This document shows positions 42,220 through 50,907 of a DNA stretch of 64,000 nt, piece after piece; positions within the stretch are counted from its first letter, which is position 1, and each line of letters begins with the position of its first letter. Both the position numbers and the translations under genes were made by a program. The notes beneath the pieces are model-generated. The model saw nothing but the letters and a program-made list of their open reading frames with translations. It had not been told where the DNA came from and ran no database searches. The DNA lies in assembly GCF_901875635.1 (NCBI RefSeq), contig NZ_CABFMN010000075.1, forward strand, positions 1 through 64,000, in the 5' to 3' direction. Source of the stretch: Xylophilus ampelinus. Lineage in GTDB: Bacteria; Pseudomonadota; Gammaproteobacteria; Burkholderiales; Burkholderiaceae_C.

Positions 42220-42602
42220 TCGACATCGCCGACATCAACCTGCCCGACGTGATGGCCGAGGTGCGTGCCGCCTTCTCGCTGTACGAAGACGCGCTGGTGC
42301 ACAACAAGGTCGAGATCCTCGACGCCCTGTTCTGGAACAGCCCGCACACCCTGCGCTACGGTGCCACGGAGAACCTCTACGGCTACGAGGCCATCGCCGC
42401 CTTCCGCGCCGCGCGGCCCTCGCAAGGCCTGATGCGCGACCTGCTGCGCGTGGAGATCACCACCTACGGCCGCGACTGCGCCACCGCCAACTGCGAGTTC
42501 CGCCGCGAAGGCAGCACCCGAACGGGGCGCCAGAGCCAGACCTGGATGCGCACCGCACAAGGCTGGCGCGTGGTGGCGGCGCACGTGAGCCTACTGGACT
42601 GA
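42216..42602 (+). CDS. atzH: AtzH/HpxZ-family protein (DUF3225)
   Basis: A 128-residue SnoaL/NTF2-like protein of the HpxZ/AtzH family. The typical blocks are [36 protein letters not shown] and [24 protein letters not shown] near the end. AtzH has been reported to decarboxylate 1,3-dicarboxyurea to allophanate, which avoids a dead end between AtzE and AtzF; in oxalurate operons the homolog HpxZ has no settled role. ATGA overlap with atzE. It is the last gene before a 111-base gap that holds the second operator-like dyad. Confidence 0.87.
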   Translation: MIDIADINLPDVMAEVRAAFSLYEDALVHNKVEILDALFWNSPHTLRYGATENLYGYEAIAAFRAARPSQGLMRDLLRVEITTYGRDCATANCEFRREGSTRTGRQSQTWMRTAQGWRVVAAHVSLLD

Positions 42603-42653
42603 AACACGCCCCGTGCTGAGCCGTGCCGACCTGGCATGCGTTATGCGTACTGT

Positions 42654-42665
42654 CTTGTATCCAAG
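42654..42665 (-). promoter_or_regulatory. Predicted GntR/FCD operator upstream of the BMP operon
   Basis: The sequence CTTGTATCCAAG is the exact reverse complement of the site at 36,043-36,054; the flanking T on its left and the A/T-rich flanks are also shared. It lies 49 bases before the BMP gene start, in the only large gap between atzH and the transporter genes, where the operon's promoter must be. Control by the GntR protein encoded at the end of this operon is inferred. Confidence 0.7.
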
Positions 42666-42713
42666 ATTGAACCGTTCCGCGCCGTCGGCGCATCCTTCTT
42701 CCGGAGCCAAACC

Positions 42714-43826
42714 ATGAGCCAGTTCAACCGCCGCGATTCCCTCAAGTCCCTGGCCGCCCTCGGCGCTGCCGGCAGCCTCGGCATGCTCAGCCCGCTTGCG
42801 CGGGCGCAGAAGCCGCTCACCGTCGGCGTGATCTACGTCGGCCCGCGCGACGACTACGGCTACAACCAGGCGCACGCGCAGGCGGCCGCCGAGGTCAAGA
42901 AGATGCCCGGCGTGAAGGTGGTCGAGGAAGAGAACGTGCCCGAGACCGCAGCCGTGCAGAAGACGATGAGCGGGATGATCCAGCAGGACGGTGCGTCGCT
43001 GCTGTTTCCGACCTCCTTCGGCTACTTCGACCCGCACATCCTCGCCGTGGCGCCCAAATACCCCGACGTGCGCTTCTCACACTGCGGCGGCCTGTGGACC
43101 GAGAAGAACCCCAAGAACGTGGGCAGCTTCTTCGGCTACATCGACGAGTGCCAGTTCCTCAACGGCGTGGTCGCGGCGCACATGACCAAGAGCAACAAGA
43201 TCGCCTTCGTGGCCGCCAAGCCGATCCCGCAGGTGCTGCGCAACATCAACGCCTTCACGCTCGGTGCGCGCTCGGTCAAGCCGGGCATCACCTGCAGCGT
43301 GATCTTCACCGGCGATTGGTCGATGGCGGTGAAGGAGGCCGAGGCCACCAACAGCCTGGCCGACCAGGGCTGCGACGTGTTCACGATGCACGTGGACGGC
43401 CCCAAGGTGGTGGTCGAGACGGCGGCCAAGCGCGGCAAGATGGTGTGCGGCTACCACGCCAGCCAGGCCAAGCTGGCGCCCGACGCCTATCTCACCGGGG
43501 CCGAGTGGAACTGGCTCACTGCCTACAAGACCATCATCGACGCGGCGCGTTCCGGCAAGCCGCACCCGAACTTCCTGCGCGGCGGCCTGAAGGAAGGCTA
43601 CGTGAAGACCTCCGCCTACGGCCCCATGGTGACCGACGCCGCCAAGAAGCAGGCCGACGACATCAAGGCCAGGATGATCGCGGGCAGCTTCGACATCTTC
43701 AAGGGTCCTCTGAGGGACAACAAGGGCAAGGAAGTCGTCGCCGCCGGCCAGGTGCAGAAGCAGACCGACCTGGAGTTGGAAAAGATGAACTACCTGGTCG
43801 AAGGCGTGATGGGTTCGATTGGTTGA
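42714..43826 (+). CDS. BMP-family (PnrA-like) ABC substrate-binding protein
   Basis: A 370-residue receptor of the basic membrane protein family, which binds nucleosides and related compounds. The Tat-type leader (NRRDSLKSLAALGAAGSLG, cleavage near ARAQ) is followed by LTVGVIYVGPRDDYGYNQAH. The ATG at 42,714 follows GGAG at proper spacing. Mature-domain blocks include VGSFFGYIDECQFLNGVVA. It is the receptor of the importer formed with the two permeases (43,842; 44,999) and the double ATPase (47,730). The setting among amidases suggests a purine- or pyrimidine-like or ureide ligand instead of a nucleoside. Confidence 0.93.
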   Translation: MSQFNRRDSLKSLAALGAAGSLGMLSPLARAQKPLTVGVIYVGPRDDYGYNQAHAQAAAEVKKMPGVKVVEEENVPETAAVQKTMSGMIQQDGASLLFPTSFGYFDPHILAVAPKYPDVRFSHCGGLWTEKNPKNVGSFFGYIDECQFLNGVVAAHMTKSNKIAFVAAKPIPQVLRNINAFTLGARSVKPGITCSVIFTGDWSMAVKEAEATNSLADQGCDVFTMHVDGPKVVVETAAKRGKMVCGYHASQAKLAPDAYLTGAEWNWLTAYKTIIDAARSGKPHPNFLRGGLKEGYVKTSAYGPMVTDAAKKQADDIKARMIAGSFDIFKGPLRDNKGKEVVAAGQVQKQTDLELEKMNYLVEGVMGSIG

Positions 43827-43841
43827 TCGATCTCAGGCGGA

Positions 43842-45002
43842 ATGACCGGGATGCGCGCCGCGCTGCGTGAAGCCCTGCTGCCGGTGCTGGCCATCGCGGC
43901 TGCACTGCTGGTGTTCGGCCTGTTCGTGGCCATCGCCGCGGGCGCCGATCCGGTGGAAGCCTGGTCGGTGCTGTTCCAGGGCGCCTTCGGCAGCTGGTTC
44001 TCGTGGCAGAACACGCTGCAACGCGCGGCGCCGCTGATGCTCACCGCGCTGTGCGTCGCCATTCCGGCGCGCGCCGGGCTGGTCATCATCGGCGGCGAAG
44101 GCGCGCTGGTGCTGGGCGGACTGGCCTGCGCGGCCATGGCCTACCTGGTGCCGCTTCCCGCGAACATCGTCGGCACCGCCGCGGTCTGCCTCGCCGGTGC
44201 CGTTGCCGGAGCGCTGTGGATCATGGGGGCGGGCTGGCTGCGGCAGTACCGCGGCATCAACGAGACGATCAGCAGCCTGCTGCTGGCCTACATCGCCATC
44301 GGCATCTTCAAGCACCTGGTCGAAGGCGTGCTGCGCGACCCGGCCAGCCTCAACAAGCCCTCCACCTATGCGCTGGCCGAGGGCCTGCGCATCGGCGGCA
44401 TCGCCGGCTCGGACGTGCACTGGGGCCTGGTGCTGGGCGTGCTGGCCTGCATCGGCCTCGGGCTGTGGCTGCGGGTCACGGCCTCGGGCTTCTCGATCCG
44501 TGTGGTGGGCGGCAACCCGCGCACCGCGCAGCTGGTGGGCCTGCCGGCCAACCGCCTGATCCTGCTGGCCTGCGCGCTGGGCGGGGCCTGCGCGGGCCTG
44601 GCCGGTGCCGTGGAGGTGGCGGCGGTGCACACCAACGCGAATGCCTCGCTGATCGCGGGCTACGGCTACGCGGGCATTCTGGTCGCCTTCATCGCCCGGC
44701 AGAACCCGCTGGCCGTCATCCCGGTGGCCATCCTCTTCGGCGGCTTCGGCGCTGCCGGCAGCCTGCTGCAGCGCCGGCTGGGGCTGCCCGACGCGTCGGT
44801 GCAGGTGCTGCAGGGCATCGCCTTCGTGCTGATCCTGGCCAGCGAGGCATTGCGCGGCACCACGGGCAAGGCGGTGGCCGCCAAGCTCTTCGCCCGGCCC
44901 TTCGAGGAACTCGAGCAACTGCCGGTGCGCGCGGCCGAGCCCGGGGCCCACACGCCGCAGCGGCGCGACGCGCCCTCGGCAGGCAAGGAGGTGTTCGCAT
45001 GA
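43842..45002 (+). CDS. ABC transporter permease, BMP/nucleoside type (subunit 1)
   Basis: A 386-residue polytopic permease of the branched-chain-like/nucleoside family, with some eight to ten hydrophobic segments, the first at residues 8-30 (LLPVLAIAAALLVFGLFVAI in part). The pair LRVTASGFSIRVVGGNPRTA and a following LIAGYGYAGILVAFIARQNP are typical. The C-terminus is a hydrophilic tail of about 45 residues. Start ATG at 43,842; a second ATG three codons later is equally possible. Its stop overlaps the start of subunit 2 by four bases. Confidence 0.92.
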   Translation: MTGMRAALREALLPVLAIAAALLVFGLFVAIAAGADPVEAWSVLFQGAFGSWFSWQNTLQRAAPLMLTALCVAIPARAGLVIIGGEGALVLGGLACAAMAYLVPLPANIVGTAAVCLAGAVAGALWIMGAGWLRQYRGINETISSLLLAYIAIGIFKHLVEGVLRDPASLNKPSTYALAEGLRIGGIAGSDVHWGLVLGVLACIGLGLWLRVTASGFSIRVVGGNPRTAQLVGLPANRLILLACALGGACAGLAGAVEVAAVHTNANASLIAGYGYAGILVAFIARQNPLAVIPVAILFGGFGAAGSLLQRRLGLPDASVQVLQGIAFVLILASEALRGTTGKAVAAKLFARPFEELEQLPVRAAEPGAHTPQRRDAPSAGKEVFA

Positions 45003-45919
45003 CGGCGGACCAATGGGTGGCGCTGGTCGCCGCGATCGTCGGCGGCGCGCTGCGCGTGGGCGCGCCCTTCCTGTTCGTGAGCCTGGGGGAGTGCCTGACC
45101 GAGAAATCGGGCCGCATCAACCTCGGCCTCGAAGGCGTGCTGGTGCTGTCGGCCATGGCGGCCTTCGGCGGCGCCTACTGGAGCGGTTCGCCCTGGATCG
45201 GCGTGCTGGTGGGCGCCTTCGCGGGCGCGATGCTGGCGCTGCTGCACGGGCTGCTGTGCTCGCTCAGCGGCGTCAACGACGTGGCCACCGGCATCGCGCT
45301 GATGCTGCTAGGCACCGGGCTGGCCTTCTACCTGGGCAAGCCGCTGATCCAGCCGCAGGCGCCGCAGCTGCCGGCCATCGCGCTGGGCAACTGGAGCGAC
45401 AACAGCGCGGTGCGCGCGGCGCTGCAGGTCAATGCGCTGGTGCCCATCGGCCTGCTGCTGGCGCTGGGCCTGTGGTGGGGCTTCGCACGCACGCGCGCCG
45501 GCCTGCTGGTGCGCATGGCGGGCGACTCGGCCAACGCCACGCGGGCGCTGGGCTACTCGGTGTCGGGCCTGCGCATCGCCGCCACCACCGCCGGCGGCGC
45601 CATCGCCGGGCTGGGCGGTGCGTCGCTCACGCTCTTCTACCCTGGCAGCTGGAACGAGGGCATCTCCAGCGGCCAGGGCCTGATCGCCGTGGCGCTGGTG
45701 ATCTTCGCGCGCTGGAGCCCGCTGCGCTGCGTCTACGCGGCGCTGCTCTTCGGCGGCGCCGGCGCCATCGGGCCGGCCCTGCAGTCCATCGGCGTGGGCT
45801 GGGGCTACCACCTCTTCAACACCGTGCCGTACGTGCTCACGCTGGTCATCCTCGTGGCCACCTGCCGGCCGGGCAAGGTCGCGGCGGGCAGCCCGGGCGA
45901 GCTGTCGTCGACGCGATGA
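44999..45919 (+). CDS. ABC transporter permease, BMP/nucleoside type (subunit 2)
   Basis: The second permease of the same importer, 306 residues. The early motif LGECLTEKSGRINLGLEG is highly typical of subunit 2 of nucleoside-type importers; TRALGYSVSGLRIAATTAGG and FYPGSWNEGISSGQGLIAVA follow. About eight membrane segments. ATGA overlap with subunit 1; the formamidase gene starts 22 bases after its stop. In many genomes the ATPase gene is directly adjacent; here two hydrolase genes lie in between, tying transport to catabolism. Confidence 0.92.
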   Translation: MTADQWVALVAAIVGGALRVGAPFLFVSLGECLTEKSGRINLGLEGVLVLSAMAAFGGAYWSGSPWIGVLVGAFAGAMLALLHGLLCSLSGVNDVATGIALMLLGTGLAFYLGKPLIQPQAPQLPAIALGNWSDNSAVRAALQVNALVPIGLLLALGLWWGFARTRAGLLVRMAGDSANATRALGYSVSGLRIAATTAGGAIAGLGGASLTLFYPGSWNEGISSGQGLIAVALVIFARWSPLRCVYAALLFGGAGAIGPALQSIGVGWGYHLFNTVPYVLTLVILVATCRPGKVAAGSPGELSSTR

Positions 45920-45941
45920 ACACAACACAAGGAATGCATCC

Positions 45942-47006
45942 ATGAGCGGCCTGGGCGGTCTCAACAAATCGGCGAACGGCGTGGTGGTGGGGCTGGTGCA
46001 GCTGCAGCTGCCGGTGGTCGCCACGCGCGAGCAGCTCGCGGCGCAGACGCAGCGCATCTGCGAACTGGTGGGCAAGGCCCGGCGCAACCAGCAGACGATG
46101 GACCTGGTGGTCTTTCCCGAGTATTCGCTGCACGGCCTCTCGATGGACACCAACCCCGAGATCATGTGCAGCCTGGACGGCCCCGAGGTGGCGGCCTTCC
46201 GCGCGGCCTGCGTGGAGCACCGCATCTGGGGGTGCTTCTCCATCATGGAGGCCAACCCCGGCGGCAACCCGTACAACAGCGGCCTCGTCATCGACGACCA
46301 GGGCGCCATCCGCCTGTACTACCGCAAGCTGCACCCCTGGGTGCCGGTGGAACCGTGGGAGCCCGGCAACCTGGGCGTGCCGGTGTGCGACGGCCCCAAC
46401 GGCAGCAAGCTGTCGCTCATCATCTGCCACGACGGCATGTTCCCGGAGATGGCGCGCGAGGCGGCGTACAAGGGCGCCGAGATCATCCTGCGCACCGCCG
46501 GCTACACCGCGCCGATCCGCCACGCCTGGAAGATCACCAACCAGGCCAACGCCTTCTGCAACCTGGCCTACACCGCCAGCGTCTGCATGTGCGGCAGCGA
46601 CGGCACCTTCGACTCCATGGGCGAGGGCATGTTCTGCAGCTTCGACGGCACCGTGATGGTGGAGGGCGGCGGCCGGCCCGACGAGATCATCACCGCCGAG
46701 CTGCGGCCCGATCTGGTGCGCGAGGCGCGCACCGGCTGGGGCGTGGAGAACAACATCTACCAGCTCTACCACCGCGGCTACGTGGCGGTGAAGGGCGGCG
46801 CCCAGGACTGCCCCTACACCTACATGCAGGACATGGCGACCGGCCGCTACCGGCTGCCGTGGAGCGACAAGGTGCAGGTGACCGACGGCAGCTCCTGCGG
46901 CTTCCCGGCCCCGGTGCGGCTGTACGGCGGCGCGGGCTCGCACCCGCTGGTGCCGCCGCCCGCGCCCGACGTGCCCGAGAAGGAACGGCTCAAGACGCTG
47001 GACTGA
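45942..47006 (+). CDS. amiF: Formamidase (nitrilase family), AmiF-like
   Basis: A 354-residue nitrilase-superfamily amidase. The catalytic residues are Glu60 (FPEYSLHG), Lys129 (YYRKLHPW) and Cys162 (ICHDGMFPE). The 33-residue spacing between Lys and Cys and the blocks [20 protein letters not shown] and [16 protein letters not shown] match Helicobacter AmiF, which hydrolyses formamide to formate and ammonia; aliphatic amidase AmiE differs in these parts. Start ATG at 45,942, preceded by AAGGA at eight bases. It lies inside the BMP importer operon, before biuH, so formamide or a similar short amide may be a breakdown product or imported substrate. Confidence 0.88.
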   Translation: MSGLGGLNKSANGVVVGLVQLQLPVVATREQLAAQTQRICELVGKARRNQQTMDLVVFPEYSLHGLSMDTNPEIMCSLDGPEVAAFRAACVEHRIWGCFSIMEANPGGNPYNSGLVIDDQGAIRLYYRKLHPWVPVEPWEPGNLGVPVCDGPNGSKLSLIICHDGMFPEMAREAAYKGAEIILRTAGYTAPIRHAWKITNQANAFCNLAYTASVCMCGSDGTFDSMGEGMFCSFDGTVMVEGGGRPDEIITAELRPDLVREARTGWGVENNIYQLYHRGYVAVKGGAQDCPYTYMQDMATGRYRLPWSDKVQVTDGSSCGFPAPVRLYGGAGSHPLVPPPAPDVPEKERLKTLD

Positions 47007-47010
47007 AACG

Positions 47011-47733
47011 ATGGACGCCACGACGACACCCACCCCCGCCGCGCCGCGCTTCGCCGCCGCCGAGCCCTACCGCTGGCCCTACGACGGCGACCTGCGTCCC
47101 GACAACACGGCGCTCGTCGTCATCGACATGCAGACCGACTTCTGCGGCAAGGGCGGGTATGTCGACGTGATGGGCTACGACATCTCGCTCACGCAGGCAC
47201 CGATCGAACCCATTCGCCGCCTGCTGGCCGCGATGCGGCCGCTGGGCTACACCATCATCCATACCCGCGAAGGCCACCGGCCCGACCTGTCGGACCTGCC
47301 TGCCAACAAGCGCTGGCGCTCGCGCCAGATTGGGCAGGACGGCGTGGGCATCGGCGACGACGGCCCGTGCGGACGCATCCTCATCCGCGGGGAGCCGGGC
47401 TGGGAGATCATCCCCGAGCTGGCGCCGATCGACGGCGAGGTGGTGATCGACAAGCCGGGCAAGGGTTCCTTCTACGCCACCGACCTGGAGATGATCCTGC
47501 GCACCCGCGGCATCCGCAACATCGTGCTGACGGGCATCACCACCGACGTGTGCGTGCACACGACGATGCGCGACGCCAACGACCGCGGCTTCGAGTGCCT
47601 GCTGCTGTCGGACTGCACGGCCGCGACCGACCCGGGCAACCATGCGGCGGCGCTGAAGATGATCACGATGCAGGGTGGCGTGTTCGGTGCGCATGCCACG
47701 TCGGATGCCCTCATCAAAGCCTTGACGCCATGA
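47011..47733 (+). CDS. biuH: Biuret amidohydrolase, isochorismatase-like
   Basis: A 240-residue cysteine hydrolase. The triad is Asp39 (VVIDMQTDF), Lys148 (IDKPGKGSF) and Cys181 (TTDVCVHT). Long blocks such as [27 protein letters not shown] and [19 protein letters not shown] agree with the Rhizobium biuret hydrolase as I recall it, far beyond general family likeness. It converts biuret to allophanate and ammonia; atzF, about 9 kb upstream, then degrades allophanate. Starts four bases after the formamidase stop, and its stop overlaps the ATPase start (ATGA). Ureidoacrylate hydrolase RutB and guanylurea hydrolase are related alternatives. Confidence 0.88.
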   Translation: MDATTTPTPAAPRFAAAEPYRWPYDGDLRPDNTALVVIDMQTDFCGKGGYVDVMGYDISLTQAPIEPIRRLLAAMRPLGYTIIHTREGHRPDLSDLPANKRWRSRQIGQDGVGIGDDGPCGRILIRGEPGWEIIPELAPIDGEVVIDKPGKGSFYATDLEMILRTRGIRNIVLTGITTDVCVHTTMRDANDRGFECLLLSDCTAATDPGNHAAALKMITMQGGVFGAHATSDALIKALTP

Positions 47734-49364
47734 TCGCGCCCGTCGCCGCCCCCGCACGCGCCGCCGGTGCGCTGGCGCTGGACACCTACGAACTGACCAA
47801 GCGCTTCGGCAGCTTCACCGCGATGGACCGCGTGACGATGCACGTGGAGCCCGGCACGGTGCACGCGCTGCTGGGCGAGAACGGCGCGGGCAAGAGCACG
47901 CTCGTGAAATGCGTGGCCGGCTTCCAGCGCGCGGAGGAAGGCAGCATCCTCATCGACGGTCGCGAGCAGGACATCGCCAACCCGATCGTCGCGCGCCAGC
48001 TGGGCATCGGCATGGTCTACCAGCACTTCACGCTGGCGCCGGGCATGACGGTGGCCGAGAACCTGCTGCTGGCCGGCGGCAAGACACCGGCGCTGATCGA
48101 CTGGAAGGCGCAGCGCGCCGGGCTGAAGGAGTTCCTCGCGACCACGCCCTTCACGCTCGACCTCGACGCGCGGCCGTCCGAACTGGCCGCGGGCGAGAAG
48201 CAGAAGCTCGAGCTGCTCAAGCAGCTCTACCTCAAGCCGCGCCTGCTGATCCTGGACGAGCCGACCTCGGTGCTGACGCCGCAGGAGGCCGACGAGGTGC
48301 TGGGCCACGTGCGCGAGTTTGCCAAGAGTGGGCTGTGCACCGTGCTCATCATCACGCACAAGTTCCGCGAGGTGATGGGCTATGCCGACGCCGTGACCGT
48401 GTTGCGACGGGGCAAGGCGGTGCACCACGCTCGCGTGGCCGACACCGACCCGCGCCGCCTGGCGCAGGCGATGATGGGCGAGGGCCAGGAGGCGGTCCAG
48501 CCGCCGCCCGAGGGCGAGACGGCGGCCGAGCACCATCCTTTGGATTCCATGCCAAATCGGGTTGCAGCGCCCGTCCAGTCTGCGCAAGCAGCTATCAAAT
48601 CAGGAGCAATCGGCGCTTCTCCCGCACTGGACGTACAGGGCCTGAAAGCCGAGGGCGACCGCGGCACCCTGGCCGTCGACGGCCTGAGCTTCGCGGTGCG
48701 GCCTGGCGAGATCCTCGGCGTGGCAGGCGTGTCGGGCAACGGCCAGCGCGAGCTGGTCGAGGCCCTGGTGGGCCAGCGCCCGCGCGCCGGCGGCACGGTG
48801 CGCGTCATGGGGCAGCCCTACACGGCCAGGCGCGCCGAGAACCGCGCGCTCAAGGTGCGCAGCCTTCCGGAAGAGCCGCTGCGCAACGCCTGCGTCGGCG
48901 ACTTGAGCGTGGCCGAGAACATGGCGCTGCGCGACTTCGACCAGCCGCCGCTGGCTTCCGGCGGGCTGCTGCGCTTCGGCCAGTGGAAGCGCCGGGCCCG
49001 CGAATGGATCGCTGAGTACGGCGTGAAGACGCAGGGCGAGGGCGCGCCGATCAAGAGCCTGTCGGGCGGCAACGTGCAGCGCGCGGTGCTGGCGCGCGAA
49101 CTGGCCGGCGAGATCAACGTGCTCATCGCCGCCAACCCGGTGTTCGGCCTCGACTTCGCGGCCGTGGCCGAGATCCACGGCCGCATCGTGCAGGTGCGCA
49201 ACCAGGGCGGCGCGGTGCTGCTGGTGAGCGAGGACCTGGACGAGCTGTTGGAGCTGTCGGACCGCATCGTGGTGATGAGCGAAGGGCGCATCGTCCACGA
49301 GACCACGGCCGCGACCGCCGATCGCCATGAACTCGGCGCCTTCATGGGCGGAGGAGCGCACTGA
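47730..49364 (+). CDS. ABC transporter ATP-binding protein, BMP/nucleoside type, double domain
   Basis: A 544-residue protein with two ABC domains. Domain 1: Walker [10 protein letters not shown] near residue 50, an atypical signature ELAAGEKQK near 150, Walker [13 protein letters not shown] near 172. Domain 2: Walker A replaced by GVSGNGQRE near 335, signature LSGGNVQRA near 445, degenerate Walker [11 protein letters not shown] near 465. This division into one active and one degenerate site is normal for nucleoside-type importers. The linker between the domains (about residues 271-293) is encoded by a copy of a dispersed intergenic repeat, which is unusual. Coupled to biuH by a four-base overlap; the next hydrolase gene starts three bases after the stop. 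Confidence 0.93.
   Translation: MIAPVAAPARAAGALALDTYELTKRFGSFTAMDRVTMHVEPGTVHALLGENGAGKSTLVKCVAGFQRAEEGSILIDGREQDIANPIVARQLGIGMVYQHFTLAPGMTVAENLLLAGGKTPALIDWKAQRAGLKEFLATTPFTLDLDARPSELAAGEKQKLELLKQLYLKPRLLILDEPTSVLTPQEADEVLGHVREFAKSGLCTVLIITHKFREVMGYADAVTVLRRGKAVHHARVADTDPRRLAQAMMGEGQEAVQPPPEGETAAEHHPLDSMPNRVAAPVQSAQAAIKSGAIGASPALDVQGLKAEGDRGTLAVDGLSFAVRPGEILGVAGVSGNGQRELVEALVGQRPRAGGTVRVMGQPYTARRAENRALKVRSLPEEPLRNACVGDLSVAENMALRDFDQPPLASGGLLRFGQWKRRAREWIAEYGVKTQGEGAPIKSLSGGNVQRAVLARELAGEINVLIAANPVFGLDFAAVAEIHGRIVQVRNQGGAVLLVSEDLDELLELSDRIVVMSEGRIVHETTAATADRHELGAFMGGGAH
48541..48610 (-). repeat. Dispersed repeat family 1, copy D (inside a coding sequence)
   Basis: In the reverse complement this stretch carries the same core (TTTGATAGCTGCTTGCGCAG, then GGACGGGCG) as the intergenic copies at 11,301, 14,911 and 28,980. 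Here it lies in frame within the linker of the double ABC ATPase and is translated as [20 protein letters not shown] and a few flanking residues. No stop or frameshift results. Confidence 0.78.
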
Positions 49365-49366
49365 AA

Positions 49367-50032
49367 ATGAAGATCGACGCCCAACCCTTCGCCTACGAAT
49401 TCGAGCTGCCCCGCACGGCGCTGGTACTCATCGACATGCAGCGCGACTTCATCGAGCCCGGCGGCTTCGGCGAGACGCTGGGCAACGACGTGTCGTTGCT
49501 CGAGGCCATCGTGCCGGCCACGCAGGCGGTGCTGGCGGCGTGGCGCGCCGCAGGCGGCCTCGTCGTGCACACGCGCGAGGCGCACCGGCCGGACCTGTCG
49601 GACTGCCCGCCCGCCAAGCGCGACCGCGGCAACCCCAGCCTGCGCATCGGCGACCTCGGTCCCATGGGCCGCATCCTGGTGGCCGGCGAGCCAGGCAACC
49701 AGATCATCGACGCGCTGGCGCCGGCCCCCGGCGAACTCGTCATCGACAAGCCGGGCAAGGGCATGTTCTACGCCACCGGCCTGCACGAGACGCTGCGCTC
49801 GCGCGGCATCACGCACCTGCTGTTCGGCGGCGTGACGACCGAGGTGTGCGTGCAGACCTCCATGCGCGAGGCCAACGACCGCGGTTACGAAGGCCTGCTG
49901 CTGGAGGACTGCACCGAGAGCTACTTCCCGCAGTTCAAGGCGGCGGCCCTCGAGATGATCCGTGCGCAGGGCGCGATCGTCGGCTGGACGGCCCCCAGCA
50001 CCGCGCTGCACGCGGCGCTGGCCGCGGGCTAA
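49367..50032 (+). CDS. Isochorismatase-family amidohydrolase (second, BiuH-related)
   Basis: A 221-residue cysteine hydrolase with the triad Asp23 (VLIDMQRDF), Lys128 (IDKPGKGMF) and Cys161 (TTEVCVQT). It shares [16 protein letters not shown] and [15 protein letters not shown] with the biuret-hydrolase group but lacks the GYVDVMGYD block, so its substrate probably differs. Candidates are triuret (giving carboxybiuret, the AtzE substrate), guanylurea, ureidoacrylate or another carbamoyl amide. GGAG lies 11 bases before the ATG. It is followed by the GntR gene and is the last enzyme of the operon. Confidence 0.88.
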   Translation: MKIDAQPFAYEFELPRTALVLIDMQRDFIEPGGFGETLGNDVSLLEAIVPATQAVLAAWRAAGGLVVHTREAHRPDLSDCPPAKRDRGNPSLRIGDLGPMGRILVAGEPGNQIIDALAPAPGELVIDKPGKGMFYATGLHETLRSRGITHLLFGGVTTEVCVQTSMREANDRGYEGLLLEDCTESYFPQFKAAALEMIRAQGAIVGWTAPSTALHAALAAG

Positions 50033-50049
50033 GCGCGTACCATCCCGTG

Positions 50050-50775
50050 GTGCCCACCGTCCTGCGCCCTCCCCGCCGATCGAACCCGGACGACAGCGGC
50101 GCCTTCCGCTCGCGCGCCGACGAGGTCCATGCCCAGCTCAAGCGCGACATCGCCGAGTTCACGCTCGTGCCCGGCGACCGCTTCACCGAGAACGAGATCA
50201 GCGAACGCCTGGGCGTCTCGCGCACGCCGGTGCGCCAGGCGCTCTTCCGGCTGCAGCAGGAGGGCTTCGTCGAGGTGCTGTTCCGCAGCGGCTGGCGCGT
50301 GCTGCCCTTCGACTTCGACCAGTTCGAGCAGCTCTACGACCTGCGCATGGTGCTGGAGACCACCGCGGTGCACCGCCTCTGCGAAAGCGACCGCCGCATC
50401 GACCGTGCGCTGCTCGATTCGCTGATGAGCATCTGGCTGGTGCCCGCGGCCGAGCGCAGCGCCGACGGCGTGCAGGTGGCGCAGTGGGACGAAGCTTTTC
50501 ATTGCGCGCTGGTCGAGGCCGCCGGCAATGCCGAGATGGCCCGGGTGCACCGCGACGTGACCGAGCGCATCCGCATCATCCGCCGGCTCGACTTCACGCA
50601 GCAGCCGCGCATCGACGCCACCTACGACGAGCACGCCAAGATCCTCAAGGCCATCCGCGCCAATCGCGGCGACCAGGCCGCGATGCTGCTGCGCGCGCAC
50701 ATCGAGACCAGCCAGTCCGAGGTGCGCAAGATCACGCTGCACCAGGTCCACCTCGCGCGGCACGCGGGACGCTGA
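50050..50775 (+). CDS. GntR-family (FCD subfamily) transcriptional regulator
   Basis: A regulator of about 241 residues. The winged helix (about residues 25-90) contains ENEISERLGVSRTPVRQALF, as in FadR/FCD-type GntR proteins, and the all-helical FCD ligand domain follows with metal-ligand-type His residues (ALVEAAGNAEMARVH, TYDEHAKILKAI). No ATG is available; two adjacent GTG codons at 50,047 and 50,050 are the best starts. As last gene of the BMP operon it probably represses this operon and the atzF operon through the twin 12-bp dyads at 36,043 and 42,654, with release by a pathway intermediate. Confidence 0.88.
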   Translation: MPTVLRPPRRSNPDDSGAFRSRADEVHAQLKRDIAEFTLVPGDRFTENEISERLGVSRTPVRQALFRLQQEGFVEVLFRSGWRVLPFDFDQFEQLYDLRMVLETTAVHRLCESDRRIDRALLDSLMSIWLVPAAERSADGVQVAQWDEAFHCALVEAAGNAEMARVHRDVTERIRIIRRLDFTQQPRIDATYDEHAKILKAIRANRGDQAAMLLRAHIETSQSEVRKITLHQVHLARHAGR

Positions 50776-50907
50776 GCGCTCGGCCCACTGGCCGTTCGTG
50801 CACCGGCGGAAGGTGGGGCCGAAGTGCCGGTCCTTGGCTTCGTCGACCGTCCACTCGCCGTCGTCGAGCAGGTCGACGATGGCCCTCTCCGAACACGGCC
50901 ATCGTCT
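50776..50907. other. Short gap with possible coding remnant
   Basis: Between the convergent GntR and quinone oxidoreductase genes the minus strand reads DDGEWTVDEAKDRHFGPTF and a little more without a start. It has coding character but I do not recognise it; it may be the 3' scar of a lost gene. No terminator hairpin with a T-run was found. Confidence 0.3.
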
